Source: Streptomonospora litoralis
GTDB taxonomy: Bacteria > Actinomycetota > Actinomycetes > Streptosporangiales > Streptosporangiaceae
DNA: 64,000 nucleotides
Assembly (NCBI RefSeq): GCF_004323735.1
Contig: NZ_CP036455.1
Span: 1,669,101-1,733,100, forward strand
Reading direction: 5' to 3'
Below the pieces are notes generated by a model. It had not been told where the DNA came from. It ran no database searches and was given only the letters and a program-made list of their open reading frames with translations. Position numbers and translations under genes: made by a program. Below, in pieces: positions 44,302 to 52,838 of the stretch; position 1 is the first letter of the stretch; the number at the start of each line of letters is the position of its first letter.

Positions 44302-45792
44302 GTGAGCCAGAGTCGTACCTACCAAGTGCGGACCTACGGCTGCCAGATGAACGTCCACGACTCCGAGCGCCTGTCCGGCCTGCTGGAGGACGCGGGCTAC
44401 GAGCGTGCAGCCGAGGACACCACCGCCGACGTCGTCGTGTTCAACACCTGCGCGGTCCGGGAGAATGCGGACAACCGCCTCTACGGCAATCTCGGCCATC
44501 TGCGCCCGGTCAAGGACGCACACCCCGGTATGCAGATCGCCGTGGGCGGGTGCCTGGCGCAGAAGGACCGCGGCGAGATCGTGCGCCGCGCGCCGTGGGT
44601 GGACGTGGTCTTCGGCACGCACAACATCGGGTCGCTGCCGGTGCTGCTGGAGCGCGCCCGGGTTCAGCGCGAGGCCCAGGTGGAGATCGAGGAGTCGCTG
44701 GAGACCTTCCCCTCCACACTGCCGAGCCGCCGCGAGTCGGCCTACGCCGCGTGGGTGTCGGTTTCGGTGGGCTGCAACAACACCTGCACGTTCTGCATCG
44801 TGCCCGCACTGCGCGGCAAGGAGAAGGACCGCCGCCCCGGCGATGTGCTCGCCGAGGTGCGGGCGCTGGTGGACGAGGGTGTCGCCGAGGTCACCCTGCT
44901 GGGGCAGAACGTCAACGCCTACGGCAGCGAGTTCGGCGACCGCCAGGCGTTCTCCAAGCTGCTGCGGGCCTGCGGCGGAGTCGAGGGGTTGGAGCGGGTC
45001 CGGTTCACCTCGCCGCATCCGCGCGACTTCACCGACGACGTCATCGAGGCCATGGCCGAGACCCCGAACGTGATGCCGCAGCTGCACATGCCGCTGCAGT
45101 CGGGCTCCAGCCGGGTGCTGAAGTCGATGCGGCGCTCCTACCGCCAGGAGCGCTATCTGAACATCGTGCGCAAGGTGCGCGAGGCCATGCCCGAGGCCGC
45201 GATCACCACCGACATCATCGTGGGCTTCCCCGGCGAGACCGAGGAGGACTTCCAGGAGACTCTGCACGTGGTGCGGGAGTCCCGTTTCGCCGCCGCGTTC
45301 ACCTTCCAGTACTCCAAGCGGCCGGGCACGCCCGCCGCCGAGATGGAGGGCCAGCTGCCCAAGGAGGTCGTCCAGGAGCGCTACGAGCGCCTGGTGGCCC
45401 TGCAGGAGCAGATCTCCGCCGAGGAGAACCGGCGGCTGGTCGGCAGCGAGGTCGAGCTGCTGGTGGCCGAGGGCGAGGGCCGCAAGAACGGCGAGCGGCG
45501 CCGGTTGTCGGGGCGCGCGCCCGACAACCGGCTGGTGCACTTCTCGGTCGACGACGACACCGCGGCCGAGCTCCGTCCGGGCGACTTCGCCACCGTCGAG
45601 ATCACCTACGCCGCGCCGCACCACCTGGTGGCGGACTCCGGTGTGCGCACGGTGCGGGCCACGCGGGCGGGCGACGCGTGGGCGGCGCGCAACGGCCGCG
45701 CGCCCGCCGAGCCCAAGGTGCTGCTGGGCATGCCCTCGGTGGGGGCGCCCGAGCCGCTGCCCGCGGCCTCCGGGGGTTGCGCGGCAGGCTGA
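44302..45792 (+). CDS. miaB: tRNA-2-methylthio-N6-dimethylallyladenosine synthase MiaB
   Basis: Radical-SAM methylthiotransferase acting on i6A37 of tRNAs reading U-starting codons. 496 residues. UPF0004 domain with [22 protein letters not shown] and [10 protein letters not shown]; radical-SAM [11 protein letters not shown] (CxxxCxxC) at about residue 157; a C-terminal TRAM domain ([14 protein letters not shown]). A 30-residue tail extends beyond TRAM. miaA, the enzyme that makes its substrate, is in the same window at 50.1 kb, separated by a P450/TetR pair and two other genes. GTG 44302 is the start of the family's N-terminus. Confidence 0.95.
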   Translation: MSQSRTYQVRTYGCQMNVHDSERLSGLLEDAGYERAAEDTTADVVVFNTCAVRENADNRLYGNLGHLRPVKDAHPGMQIAVGGCLAQKDRGEIVRRAPWVDVVFGTHNIGSLPVLLERARVQREAQVEIEESLETFPSTLPSRRESAYAAWVSVSVGCNNTCTFCIVPALRGKEKDRRPGDVLAEVRALVDEGVAEVTLLGQNVNAYGSEFGDRQAFSKLLRACGGVEGLERVRFTSPHPRDFTDDVIEAMAETPNVMPQLHMPLQSGSSRVLKSMRRSYRQERYLNIVRKVREAMPEAAITTDIIVGFPGETEEDFQETLHVVRESRFAAAFTFQYSKRPGTPAAEMEGQLPKEVVQERYERLVALQEQISAEENRRLVGSEVELLVAEGEGRKNGERRRLSGRAPDNRLVHFSVDDDTAAELRPGDFATVEITYAAPHHLVADSGVRTVRATRAGDAWAARNGRAPAEPKVLLGMPSVGAPEPLPAASGGCAAG

Positions 45793-45878
45793 GCGTACGC
45801 GGGTCCCGGCGCCGCGCGCGGGCGGTGGAGGCATCGCGCCTGCCCGCCCCGGCGGCGCCGTACCCCGCCGGGTGCGCG

Positions 45879-47171
45879 TCAGCCGTGTCCCAGGCGCAGT
45901 GGCAGCTTGATCAGCCGCCGCATCCCCGGGCGCGGCATCCACTCCAGGTCCTGTTCGTGCACCGCCAGCGCGAGGCCGGGGTAGCGCTCGAAGAGTCGGG
46001 TGAAGGCCACCTCCCCCTCTTGGCGGGCCAGGGCGGCACCCAGGCAGTAGTGCAGGCCGTGGCCGAACCCGGTGTGCTGTTCGCCGCGGGTGTCGTAGGC
46101 GCGGGTGATGTCGAGGCGGGCGGGGTCGTCGAAGCGGCGCGGGTCGCGGTTGGCCGAGGTGAGGATCGGCTGGACGGACTCGCCCCGGGGGATCACCGTG
46201 TCGGCGAGGGCGATGTCCTCGGTGGCCCACCTCGGCCGGGTGACCAGGATCGGGCCGCACCAGCGCATCAGTTCGTGGACGGCGCGCGGCGCCAGCCCGG
46301 GATCGCTCCGCAGCTGGGCGAGCTGGTCGGGGTGGGTGAGCAGGGCGGCGGTGCCGTTGCCGATGAGGTGGGCGGTGGTCTCATGGCCGGCGATGACCAG
46401 CGTGAGCACCATGGTGATGAGTTCGGCCTCGCTGAGCCGGTCGCCGTCCTCGTCGCGCACGCCGATGAGCGCGTCGAGCAGGTGCCCGGCGGGGTTCTCG
46501 CGCCGCTCCGCGATCAGCGCGCGGATGTGCTCGACCATCGCCACGGTGGCCTCGCTCATCTCCTCCGGCGACTCCATCCGGACCAGGTCGTTCCCCCACT
46601 GGCGCCACAGCGGGCGGTCCTCCTCGGGCACGCCGACCATCTCGCAGATGACGGTGATGGGCAGCGGGTAGGCGAAGTGCTCGAGGAGGTCCACCACGCC
46701 GTCGCTGTCGGCGTGCTCAGGCAGTGTGTCGAGCAGTTCGGCGGTGATCTCCTCGACCCGGGGCAGCAGCTCGTGCACGCGGCGCACGGTGAAGGTGCGC
46801 GAGACGAGTTTGCGCAGCCGGGTGTGGTCGGGCCGGTCGGTGTCCAGGATCGAGTCGGCGAGGTAGCGGACGTACTCCCGGGGCAGCCCTAGCTGGACCA
46901 GCATTTCGGCGCGCTTGTCGGTGTCGATGCCCGGAACGCTCGTGGGGTCGTTGGCGAAGCGCGGGTCGTCCAGTACCGCGCGCACGTCGTCGTGGCGGGT
47001 GACGAGCCAGATACGCGACCCGTCGAAGTTGCGTGCCCGGGCCACCGGCGCCTGTTCGCGGATGCGGCCGAAGCCGGTGTAGGGGTCGAGGAGCAGGTCG
47101 CGGTCCAGCGGGTCGACGGTGTCGGCGCCTGTGTCCGGGGTCGCGGACTCGTCGGGGGCGGGAGTGCTCAT
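45879..47171 (-). CDS. Cytochrome P450
   Basis: 430 residues, soluble bacterial class. The I-helix oxygen-binding motif is VIAGHETTAH, the K-helix ExxR is in VHELMRW, and the heme-thiolate loop is FGHGLHYCLGAALAR with Cys at about residue 375. The general layout (RPDHTRLRKLVSRTFT, SANRDPRRFDDP) resembles CYP105/107-type actinobacterial enzymes that hydroxylate secondary metabolites or xenobiotics. No ferredoxin gene is adjacent, so its electron donor is elsewhere. It is downstream of a TetR gene on the same strand (121-bp gap), which likely controls it. Confidence 0.92.
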   Translation of the reverse strand: MSTPAPDESATPDTGADTVDPLDRDLLLDPYTGFGRIREQAPVARARNFDGSRIWLVTRHDDVRAVLDDPRFANDPTSVPGIDTDKRAEMLVQLGLPREYVRYLADSILDTDRPDHTRLRKLVSRTFTVRRVHELLPRVEEITAELLDTLPEHADSDGVVDLLEHFAYPLPITVICEMVGVPEEDRPLWRQWGNDLVRMESPEEMSEATVAMVEHIRALIAERRENPAGHLLDALIGVRDEDGDRLSEAELITMVLTLVIAGHETTAHLIGNGTAALLTHPDQLAQLRSDPGLAPRAVHELMRWCGPILVTRPRWATEDIALADTVIPRGESVQPILTSANRDPRRFDDPARLDITRAYDTRGEQHTGFGHGLHYCLGAALARQEGEVAFTRLFERYPGLALAVHEQDLEWMPRPGMRRLIKLPLRLGHG

Positions 47172-47292
47172 GGCGGTGCCCTCCTTCGGGCGTTCCTGGC
47201 GGTTGCGGGTCGCCGGACGGTCCCGGCCCGGCCGAAGCTGCGGCCGGGCGGCCGTTCCGGTCGTCAGCGGATCGCCCGCCCCGGTGGGGGCC

Positions 47293-48060
47293 TCAGGTCC
47301 GCTTCTGGTTGTCGATCTCTTCGGTTACGCGGGTGAGCAGCCGCCTGAACAGCTCGATGATCCGCGGGGCGGCGGCGCGGGCGAGTGCGGGGTCGTCGGA
47401 GGATGTCTCGAAGGCCGCCCGCACGACGTGGGCGAGCATTGCGGCGTCTGATGCGGTGCGGGACTCGGGAGTGTCGGTGCGCAGGGACTGGGTCACGGGC
47501 TCGGCCGCGATGTAGCCGTAGAAGATGCGGAAGTAGGCGTGAAGTTGCGGTTCCACGGCGGCGTCGGTGCGCACCACGCCGTTCTCCCGAAGGGTCGTGA
47601 AGTAGTCGGTCATGAAGGCGATCCGGGCCCGCGCGAAGTCGGCGAGTTCGCGGGTGCCGATTTGCGCGAGGGAACCGAGGATCTCGCTGTCGCCGGTGAG
47701 CATCGCCCGGGTGATGGGGGCTTCCTCGACCATCAGGTAGTTGGAGTAGGCGAGCGCGCTGGGGCGCACCTGCTCCGGGTCGGCGCGCATCGCGTCGATG
47801 TGCCGCCGCACCATCGCCGCCTGGGCGCGCATCAGCACGGTGATGAAGAGCAGTTCCTTGGTGTGGAAGTGCAGGTAGACGGTGCCTTTGCCGACGCCGG
47901 CGCGTTTGGCGACGTCGTCGACGGTGACGCGGCGGTACCCCAGGGCGACGAGTGTTTCGGTCGCGGCGTCGAGGATGCGCTCGGCGCGCGCGTCCCGTTC
48001 GGCTTCGGCCTGATCGGTCTGTCGGACGGTCGGCCGCTCGTCGGGCGCGGGCGGTGCCAC
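47293..48060 (-). CDS. TetR-family transcriptional regulator
   Basis: 255 residues. N-terminal HTH: RAERILDAATETLVALGYRR then VTVDDVAKRAGVGKGTVYLH (about residues 25-70). The C-terminal ligand domain is helical (AHVVRAAFETSSDDPALAR). GTG 48060 (VAPPAPDERPTVRQ) is chosen with GAGGAG upstream; the much longer frame toward 48531 is a composition shadow. A 25-bp palindrome lies 51 bp upstream, the expected autoregulatory operator. It probably represses itself and the P450. Confidence 0.88.
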   Translation of the reverse strand: MAPPAPDERPTVRQTDQAEAERDARAERILDAATETLVALGYRRVTVDDVAKRAGVGKGTVYLHFHTKELLFITVLMRAQAAMVRRHIDAMRADPEQVRPSALAYSNYLMVEEAPITRAMLTGDSEILGSLAQIGTRELADFARARIAFMTDYFTTLRENGVVRTDAAVEPQLHAYFRIFYGYIAAEPVTQSLRTDTPESRTASDAAMLAHVVRAAFETSSDDPALARAAAPRIIELFRRLLTRVTEEIDNQKRT

Positions 48061-48110
48061 GGTTGTTCGGCTCCTCGAATGTCGTTGCGGGCGGTTTTGC
48101 GTTTGACCGC

Positions 48111-48135
48111 GTGACTGGATTTGAAATCCGGTCAC
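48111..48135. promoter_or_regulatory. 25-bp palindrome, likely TetR operator
   Basis: GTGACTGGATTT and AAATCCGGTCAC are inverted around a central G with one mismatch. It is 51 bp upstream of the TetR start, in a 344-bp gap (48061-48404) that is otherwise free of genes. No second copy is seen directly before the P450. Confidence 0.6.
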
Positions 48136-48391
48136 GCCCCTGGCGCTAGCACCGCCACCGGAAAGCGCAAGGGGGCCGGGCATCGGATCCTTTTCCTCGC
48201 GCGGGAAAGGGGCTCTCCGGGAACCACCACGGGTGGCCGCCGCAGAGTCGCGGCGGCAGGCGGGCGCACGCACTGCGGTTCGGGCCTCATCGCCGCAGTC
48301 TTCGAAGGTCGCGGCCCGCTGTGGTCCAGTCGAGGGTGCCTCGGTGGTTCGGCCGGCTCCCCGAGTGCGGCGAGGTCGGCCCGCCGCGCGG

Positions 48392-48397
48392 TAGCCT
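48392..48397 (+). promoter_or_regulatory. -10 hexamer TAGCCT, leaderless promoter
   Basis: TAGCCT ends seven bases before GTG 48405, fixing that start over longer readings. Confidence 0.45.
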
Positions 48398-48404
48398 CGC
48401 CCGT

Positions 48405-49085
48405 GTGCTGATCTCCGCGGCCGTGTGCCCTCATCCGCCGCTGCTGATTCCGCAGGTCGCGCGGGGTGCCGCCGAGGAGTTGGCCGCGCTGCGCGCCGCC
48501 TGCGACCGGGCCGTGCAGGCGCTGGCCGCATCCGGCCCCGATGCGGTCGCGGTCGCCGGGTGCGGGTCGCGGAACCGCGAGTACGGCCCCGACGCAGCCG
48601 GTGACCTCGGCGGCTACGGCGTGCAGGTGCGGATCGGCTCCGGGCCGCCGGAGCTGCCCCTGTCGCTGACGGTGGGGCGGTGGCTCTGCGAGCGGTCCGG
48701 GATGCGGCCCGACCGCTACGTGGAGGTGGCCGAGCAGGCGGAGGTGGCGGAGTGTGTCGAGCGCGGTGCGGCGCTGGCCGCGAGCGCCGATCGGGTGGCG
48801 CTGCTGGTGATGGGCGACGGCAGTGCCCGCCGCGGCGAACACGCCCCGGGTCGCCCCGATCCGCGTGCCGCAGGGTTCGACAGCACGGTGGCGCGGGCGC
48901 TGGCCGAGGCCGATACGGCCGCGCTCGAGCGTGTCGACCCGGAGTCGGCTGCGGAACTGATGGCGGCGGGCCGCGGGGCCTGGCAGGTGCTGGCGGGCGC
49001 GGCCAACGGCGCGGGCCTGCGCGGCGAGTTGCTGGCCCACGAAGCGCCCTACGGCGTGGGCTACTTCACCGCGCTGTGGCGGTGA
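48405..49085 (+). CDS. Class III extradiol dioxygenase-like (LigB/MEMO fold) protein
   Basis: 226 residues. Starts LISAAVCPHPPLLIPQVARG with the CPHPP motif of the LigB fold; VALLVMGDGSARRGEHAPG and ELLAHEAPYGVGYFTALW follow. Catalytic extradiol enzymes bind Fe(II) through His/His/Glu; only some candidate ligands are apparent here, so dioxygenase activity is doubtful. A gene of this type lying near miaB/miaA is common in actinobacteria, where its role is unknown. Monocistronic. Confidence 0.75.
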   Translation: MLISAAVCPHPPLLIPQVARGAAEELAALRAACDRAVQALAASGPDAVAVAGCGSRNREYGPDAAGDLGGYGVQVRIGSGPPELPLSLTVGRWLCERSGMRPDRYVEVAEQAEVAECVERGAALAASADRVALLVMGDGSARRGEHAPGRPDPRAAGFDSTVARALAEADTAALERVDPESAAELMAAGRGAWQVLAGAANGAGLRGELLAHEAPYGVGYFTALWR

Positions 49086-49110
49086 TCGGGGAACCGCCGG
49101 GGTGAGGGGG

Positions 49111-49872
49111 TCAGGCGGCTTCGGCCGGTTCGACGGCTGCGAAGCGCGCGCCGAACGGGTCGGCCAGCAGGCACCAGCGGCCGTAGGGGGAGTCGGCGGC
49201 GGGCCGCACGACGCCGCCGCCGGTGTCGAGCGCATACGCGGCCGCGGTGTCGGCGCTGTCCACCGCGAAGTAGGTGAGCCAGGCCGCGTCGCCCTGGGAG
49301 GGGCGGCCGTCGCCGCCGTAGACGCCGCAGACGGGCGTACCGCCGCTGTAGAGCGTGATGAAGTCGAATCCCTCGACGGTTTCGGGCTCCACGCCGAAAA
49401 GCCGCACCAGGAACGAGCTGGTGGTGAGGATGTCGGAGCTGGTGACCTCGCTCCATACCGGCGCACCGGCAACGCCCGACGCTTCGCAGCCGCGCAGCGT
49501 GCCCGGCTCCCACAGCCCGAACGCGGCGCCGGTCGGGTCGCCGACGAGCGCCATCGCGCCGAGGTCGCCGATGTCTTGGCGCGCCCCGCACAGCCGTCCG
49601 CCGGCTCCGGCGAGGGTGTGCACGGCGACGTCGAGGTCGCGGGTGGCCAGGAACACCGTCCACGCGGCGGAATCGCCGGTGTCGGCATCGGAGCCCCACC
49701 GCTCGCTGAGCCCGGCGACCCGCCGTCGGCCGAGGCGGGCCATGGTGTAGGGCAGGTCGTCAAACTCCCAACCGAACAATCCGGCGTAGAAATCCTTGGC
49801 GAGGCCCAGATCGGGCACCGACATCTCCATCCAGCAGGGTGCCCCCGCCGGGTACTCCACCGCAGTCGCCAT
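49111..49872 (-). CDS. VOC-superfamily (glyoxalase/bleomycin-resistance fold) protein, two tandem domains
   Basis: 253 residues holding two VOC modules. The first covers about residues 5-125 (CWMEMSVPDLGLAKDFYAGLFGW.. ending MALVGDPTGAAFGLWEP). The second covers about 140-253 (PVWSEVTSSDILTTSSFLVRLFGV.. ending CLLADPFGARFAAVEP). Actinobacterial proteins of this shape resemble hydroxylase-like CFP-30B proteins. Substrate unknown. ATG 49872 (MATAVEYPAG) is chosen. Convergent with the preceding gene, and about 220 bp from the miaA stop. Confidence 0.85.
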   Translation of the reverse strand: MATAVEYPAGAPCWMEMSVPDLGLAKDFYAGLFGWEFDDLPYTMARLGRRRVAGLSERWGSDADTGDSAAWTVFLATRDLDVAVHTLAGAGGRLCGARQDIGDLGAMALVGDPTGAAFGLWEPGTLRGCEASGVAGAPVWSEVTSSDILTTSSFLVRLFGVEPETVEGFDFITLYSGGTPVCGVYGGDGRPSQGDAAWLTYFAVDSADTAAAYALDTGGGVVRPAADSPYGRWCLLADPFGARFAAVEPAEAA

Positions 49873-50088
49873 GGCGGGGGCGTACCCGTGTTCGCAAAGG
49901 CGCATTCAGGGTGGTTCGTCCCAAGAGGGGGCCGCGGGCGGAGTCGGCGGCTGATGCGGAGGAGCCGAGCGGCCGCCGCGTTCGGTGCGGTCCCCGCGCC
50001 GTAGCGACCTGGAGCGCCTGGAGAGCCCGCGGCCTTCGGCGGTGTCCTCTTCGGCTGCGCGGGTCCGCGGGTTCCTGCGGGTGCGGTG

Positions 50089-51051
50089 TCAGCCGGTGTG
50101 CGCGGCCACGGCTGCGGTGCGGACCAGTTCCAGTGCCTGCTCGACCAGCGCGGGATCGTCGTGGTCGAGCCAGTGCACGCGGGGATCGCGGCGGAACCAC
50201 GACTCCTGGCGGCGGGCGAAGCGGCGCGTCTGGCGCACGGTCTCCGTCCGCGCCTCCTCCTCCGTGCGGGATCCCTCCAGGTAACGCAGCACTTGTGCAT
50301 AGCCCAGCGCCCGCGAGGCGGTGCGCCCCTCGGCGAGGCCGTGTTGGAGCAGCCGGCGCACTTCCTCGACGAGGCCGGCCTGCCACATCCGGTCCACGCG
50401 CTCGGTGATGCGGGCGTCGAGCAGCGTGCGCGGCACGTGCACCCCGATCTGCACGCACGGGTAGCGCGAGGTGTGCTCGGGCAGCGTCGCCGTGAACGGC
50501 CGCCCGGTCAGCTCGATGACCTCCAGGGCCCGCACGATGCGGCGGCCGTTCCCGGACAGGATGGCCTCGGCGGCGCGCGGGTCGCGCTCGGCCAGCCGTT
50601 CGTGCAGGGGGGCGGGGCCGCGCTCCTCCAGCTCGGACTCCAGGCGGGCCCGGATCCGCGGGTCGGTACCGGGGAAGTCCAGCTCGTCCAAGGCGCCGCG
50701 CACGTACAGCCCCGAGCCGCCCACCAGGACCGGCGCCGCCCCTCGGCTGCGCAGTCCGTCGATGCGTTCGCGCGCCAGCCGCTGGTATTCGGCGACGTTG
50801 GCGGTCCGGGTGACGTCCCAGATGTCGAGCAGGTGGTGGGGCACGCCGCGGCGCTCCTCGGGCCCGAGCTTGGCGGTACCGATGTCCATGCCGCGGTAGA
50901 GCTGCATGGAGTCGGCGTTGACGATCTCGGCGCCGCCGGACTCCGCGCCCAGGCGCAGCGCCAGTTCCACCGCCAGGTCGGACTTGCCGGCGGCGGTGGC
51001 GCCGACGACGGCGACCACCGGATGCTGTCCACCGTCCTGCCGCCCTGCCAC
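50089..51051 (-). CDS. miaA: tRNA dimethylallyltransferase MiaA
   Basis: Transfers the dimethylallyl group to A37 of tRNA; its product is the substrate of MiaB. 320 residues. P-loop GATAAGKSDLAVELA at residues 17-31, then NADSMQLYRGMDIGTAK, the conserved GGSGLYVRGALD, and the C-terminal TVRQTRRFARRQESWFRRD typical of MiaA. Divergent from dapF, which starts 150 bp away. Firm call. Confidence 0.95.
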   Translation of the reverse strand: MAGRQDGGQHPVVAVVGATAAGKSDLAVELALRLGAESGGAEIVNADSMQLYRGMDIGTAKLGPEERRGVPHHLLDIWDVTRTANVAEYQRLARERIDGLRSRGAAPVLVGGSGLYVRGALDELDFPGTDPRIRARLESELEERGPAPLHERLAERDPRAAEAILSGNGRRIVRALEVIELTGRPFTATLPEHTSRYPCVQIGVHVPRTLLDARITERVDRMWQAGLVEEVRRLLQHGLAEGRTASRALGYAQVLRYLEGSRTEEEARTETVRQTRRFARRQESWFRRDPRVHWLDHDDPALVEQALELVRTAAVAAHTG

Positions 51052-51187
51052 GGACCCGCCTCCTCGTTCGTGTCGTTCGCGCGCGTCGGCCCGGCCGCTG
51101 CCGGTGCCCGTTTCCAGTGTGGCAGCGGCGGCGCACCGACCGCGCCGGGCGCGTCCGGTACCGCACGCGCAACCGGCGGTGCCGCCA

Positions 51188-51193
51188 TAGGAT
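51188..51193 (+). promoter_or_regulatory. -10 hexamer TAGGAT of a leaderless dapF promoter
   Basis: TAGGAT ends seven bases before ATG 51201 and overlaps an alternative ATG at 51192, so 51201 is the better start. Confidence 0.5.
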
Positions 51194-51200
51194 GAGGCGC

Positions 51201-52025
51201 ATGCGATTCGCCAAGGGCCACGGCACCGAGAACGACTTCGTGATCCTTCCCGATCCGGACGGCGCGCTGGATCTGCGCCCCACCGCGGTGGCCGCGCTGT
51301 GCGACCGCCGCGCCGGCATCGGCGGTGACGGGGTGCTACGCGTCGTGCGCACCGCCGCCCTGGGCGAGCCGCTGTCCGGCGCCGCCGCCTCCTCCACCGA
51401 GTGCGAGTGGTTCATGGACTACCGCAACGCCGACGGAAGCATCGCCGAGATGTGCGGCAACGGCGTGCGCGTGTTCGCGCGCTACCTCGCCGAGCGCGGC
51501 ATGGTCGCGGGCCGGGAAGTGTCGGTGGGCACCCGCGCCGGGGAGCGCCGCGTGGTGCTGGAGGACAACGGGGACGTGACGGTGGACATGGGCCGTCCTG
51601 AGCTGCGGGGCGAAGGCAGCGCGGTGCTACCCGGCGGCAAGATGGCGGGCATCCGGGTATGGGTGGGCAATCCGCACCTGGCCTGCCGACTGGACCACAG
51701 CCCCGCGGCGGTGGATCTGAGCGGGCAGCCGGAGTTGGACGCCGAAGAGTTCCCCGAGGGCGCCAACGTCGAGGTGTTCTCCGTCGCGGCGCCGGGGACG
51801 CTGGAGATGCGCGTCAACGAGCGCGGTTCCGGCGAGACCCGCTCCTGCGGCACCGGCATCGTCGCAGTCGCGGCCGCGGCCACCCCGCCCGGCGAGGGCG
51901 CCACTTGGCGCGTGCGGGTCCCCGGCGGCGAGTGCGTCGTCTACCTCGACGCCGACGGCGCCCGCCTACGAGGCCCGGCGGCCATCGTCGCCGAGGGGGA
52001 AGTGCTGATGGACCTGGAGGTCTGA
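51201..52025 (+). CDS. dapF: Diaminopimelate epimerase DapF
   Basis: Cofactor-independent epimerase converting LL-DAP to meso-DAP for peptidoglycan and lysine. 274 residues. The two catalytic cysteines are in MCGNGVRVFARY and SCGTGIVA. The N-terminal RFAKGHGTENDFVIL is characteristic. The conserved ANVEVFSV and GSGETRSCGTG blocks are present. A convergent Rpn-like operon ends 30 bp downstream. Confidence 0.95.
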   Translation: MRFAKGHGTENDFVILPDPDGALDLRPTAVAALCDRRAGIGGDGVLRVVRTAALGEPLSGAAASSTECEWFMDYRNADGSIAEMCGNGVRVFARYLAERGMVAGREVSVGTRAGERRVVLEDNGDVTVDMGRPELRGEGSAVLPGGKMAGIRVWVGNPHLACRLDHSPAAVDLSGQPELDAEEFPEGANVEVFSVAAPGTLEMRVNERGSGETRSCGTGIVAVAAAATPPGEGATWRVRVPGGECVVYLDADGARLRGPAAIVAEGEVLMDLEV

Positions 52026-52054
52026 CAGCCCGACCGGACTCGAACACCGGGTTC

Positions 52055-52321
52055 TCAGTCGAAGAGCCGGTCGGCGACATCGGCGGTGACTGCGTGTCCG
52101 ACCCAGGACGTCAGTGTTTCCTTGCACGAGCATGCCAGGATCCGGCTGCGCTCGTCGGGTGATACATCGATGTTGCGATCTTCGAGTATCTGGATGATCG
52201 CGTTGGCTAGGCCCCGTGCCTCGCCGCGCGCCTCTCCTTCGCTGACGCAACTGCGAGCGAATTCACTGCGGTACTTGTTCTCAGGAGCACTTATCAGCGC
52301 TCCGTCGTCGTCGGACGGCAT
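52055..52321 (-). CDS. Stand-alone Rpn-like C-terminal domain, second short paralogue (88 aa)
   Basis: Third gene of the operon. Its 88 residues match the C-terminal part of the full-length gene nearly throughout: KYRSEFARSCVSEGEARGEA, then AIIQILEDRNIDVSPDERSR, then ILACSCKETLTSW. It carries two GEAR repeats against five in the full-length protein. It has no nuclease residues. ATG 52321 overlaps the stop of the previous gene as TGATG, so translation is coupled. Its N-terminal ten residues (MPSDDDGALI) are also related to those of the first short paralogue. Not a frameshift fragment: it has its own start and an intact frame. Proposed as an antitoxin-like partner (inference). Confidence 0.6.
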   Translation of the reverse strand: MPSDDDGALISAPENKYRSEFARSCVSEGEARGEARGLANAIIQILEDRNIDVSPDERSRILACSCKETLTSWVGHAVTADVADRLFD

Positions 52322-52566
52322 CAACGGAAGAGTTGGTCGGTGGATGTGGCGGTGAGGGCGCGGGTGAGCCAGGACGTGAGTGTTTCCTCGCATGTGCAGG
52401 CCAGGATCCGGCTGCGTTCCCCGGGTGGCACCTCGATGTTGCGCTCATCGAGTACCTGGAGAATAGCCTTGGCTTCGCCTTCGGCGTAGTGCTTGCGGGC
52501 GAAGTCGCTGCGGTATGGGATGTCGGCAGACCTCGTCAGCGCTCCAACATCATCGGGCCGATTCAC
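52321..52566 (-). CDS. Stand-alone Rpn-like C-terminal domain, first short paralogue (81 aa)
   Basis: Second gene of the operon. GTG 52566 overlaps the TGA of the full-length gene as GTGA, so it is probably translated by coupling; frames continuing upstream of this GTG merely read the end of the neighbour out of frame. The 81 residues include PYRSDFARKHYAEGEAKAIL, DERNIEVPPGERSRILACTC and EETLTSWLTRALTATSTDQL, very close to the full-length C-terminus, but with only one GEA(K) unit. No catalytic residues. Its tight overlaps on both sides argue against decay. Confidence 0.6.
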   Translation of the reverse strand: MNRPDDVGALTRSADIPYRSDFARKHYAEGEAKAILQVLDERNIEVPPGERSRILACTCEETLTSWLTRALTATSTDQLFR

Positions 52567-52838
52567 CGGAACAGTTGGCTGGTCGATGTGGCAGTGACGG
52601 CGCGGGTCAGCCAAGAGCGCAGCGTCTCTTCGCAGGTGCATGCCAGGATCCGGCTGCGCTCGTCGGGTGGCACCTCGATGTTGCGATCTTCGAGTATCTG
52701 GATGATCGCATCGGCTTTGCCGCGTGCCTCGCCGCGTGCCTCGCCGCGTGCCTCGCCGCGCGCCTCGCCGCGCGCCTCTCCTTCGCTGACGTAGCTGCGA
52801 GCGAATTCACTGCGGTACTTGTCGGCGGTTGTCCCCAT
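52563..52838 (-). CDS. Internal in-frame ORF: predicted 91-aa C-terminal protein of the Rpn-like gene
   Basis: Codon 208 of the full-length gene is an ATG preceded by GGGAGGAATCG, a near-perfect Shine-Dalgarno at optimal spacing. It is stronger than any signal at the full-length start. Initiation there yields 91 residues beginning MGTTADKYRSEFARS, the same size and content as the two downstream short genes. It parallels E. coli RpnS, made from within rpn as antitoxin. Not proven by sequence alone. Confidence 0.5.
   Translation of the reverse strand: MGTTADKYRSEFARSYVSEGEARGEARGEARGEARGEARGKADAIIQILEDRNIEVPPDERSRILACTCEETLRSWLTRAVTATSTSQLFR

Noticed and set aside
52055-52566. The two short Rpn-like ORFs as pseudogene debris from a decayed tandem copy
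   Set aside because: Both have intact frames, exact stop/start overlaps and strong conservation of the same domain; decay would not leave this pattern, though expression is unproven.
52567-52641. In-frame N-terminal extension of the 81-aa gene up to 52641
   Set aside because: It is simply the end of the full-length Rpn-like gene read out of frame; GTG 52566 overlapping its stop is the better start.
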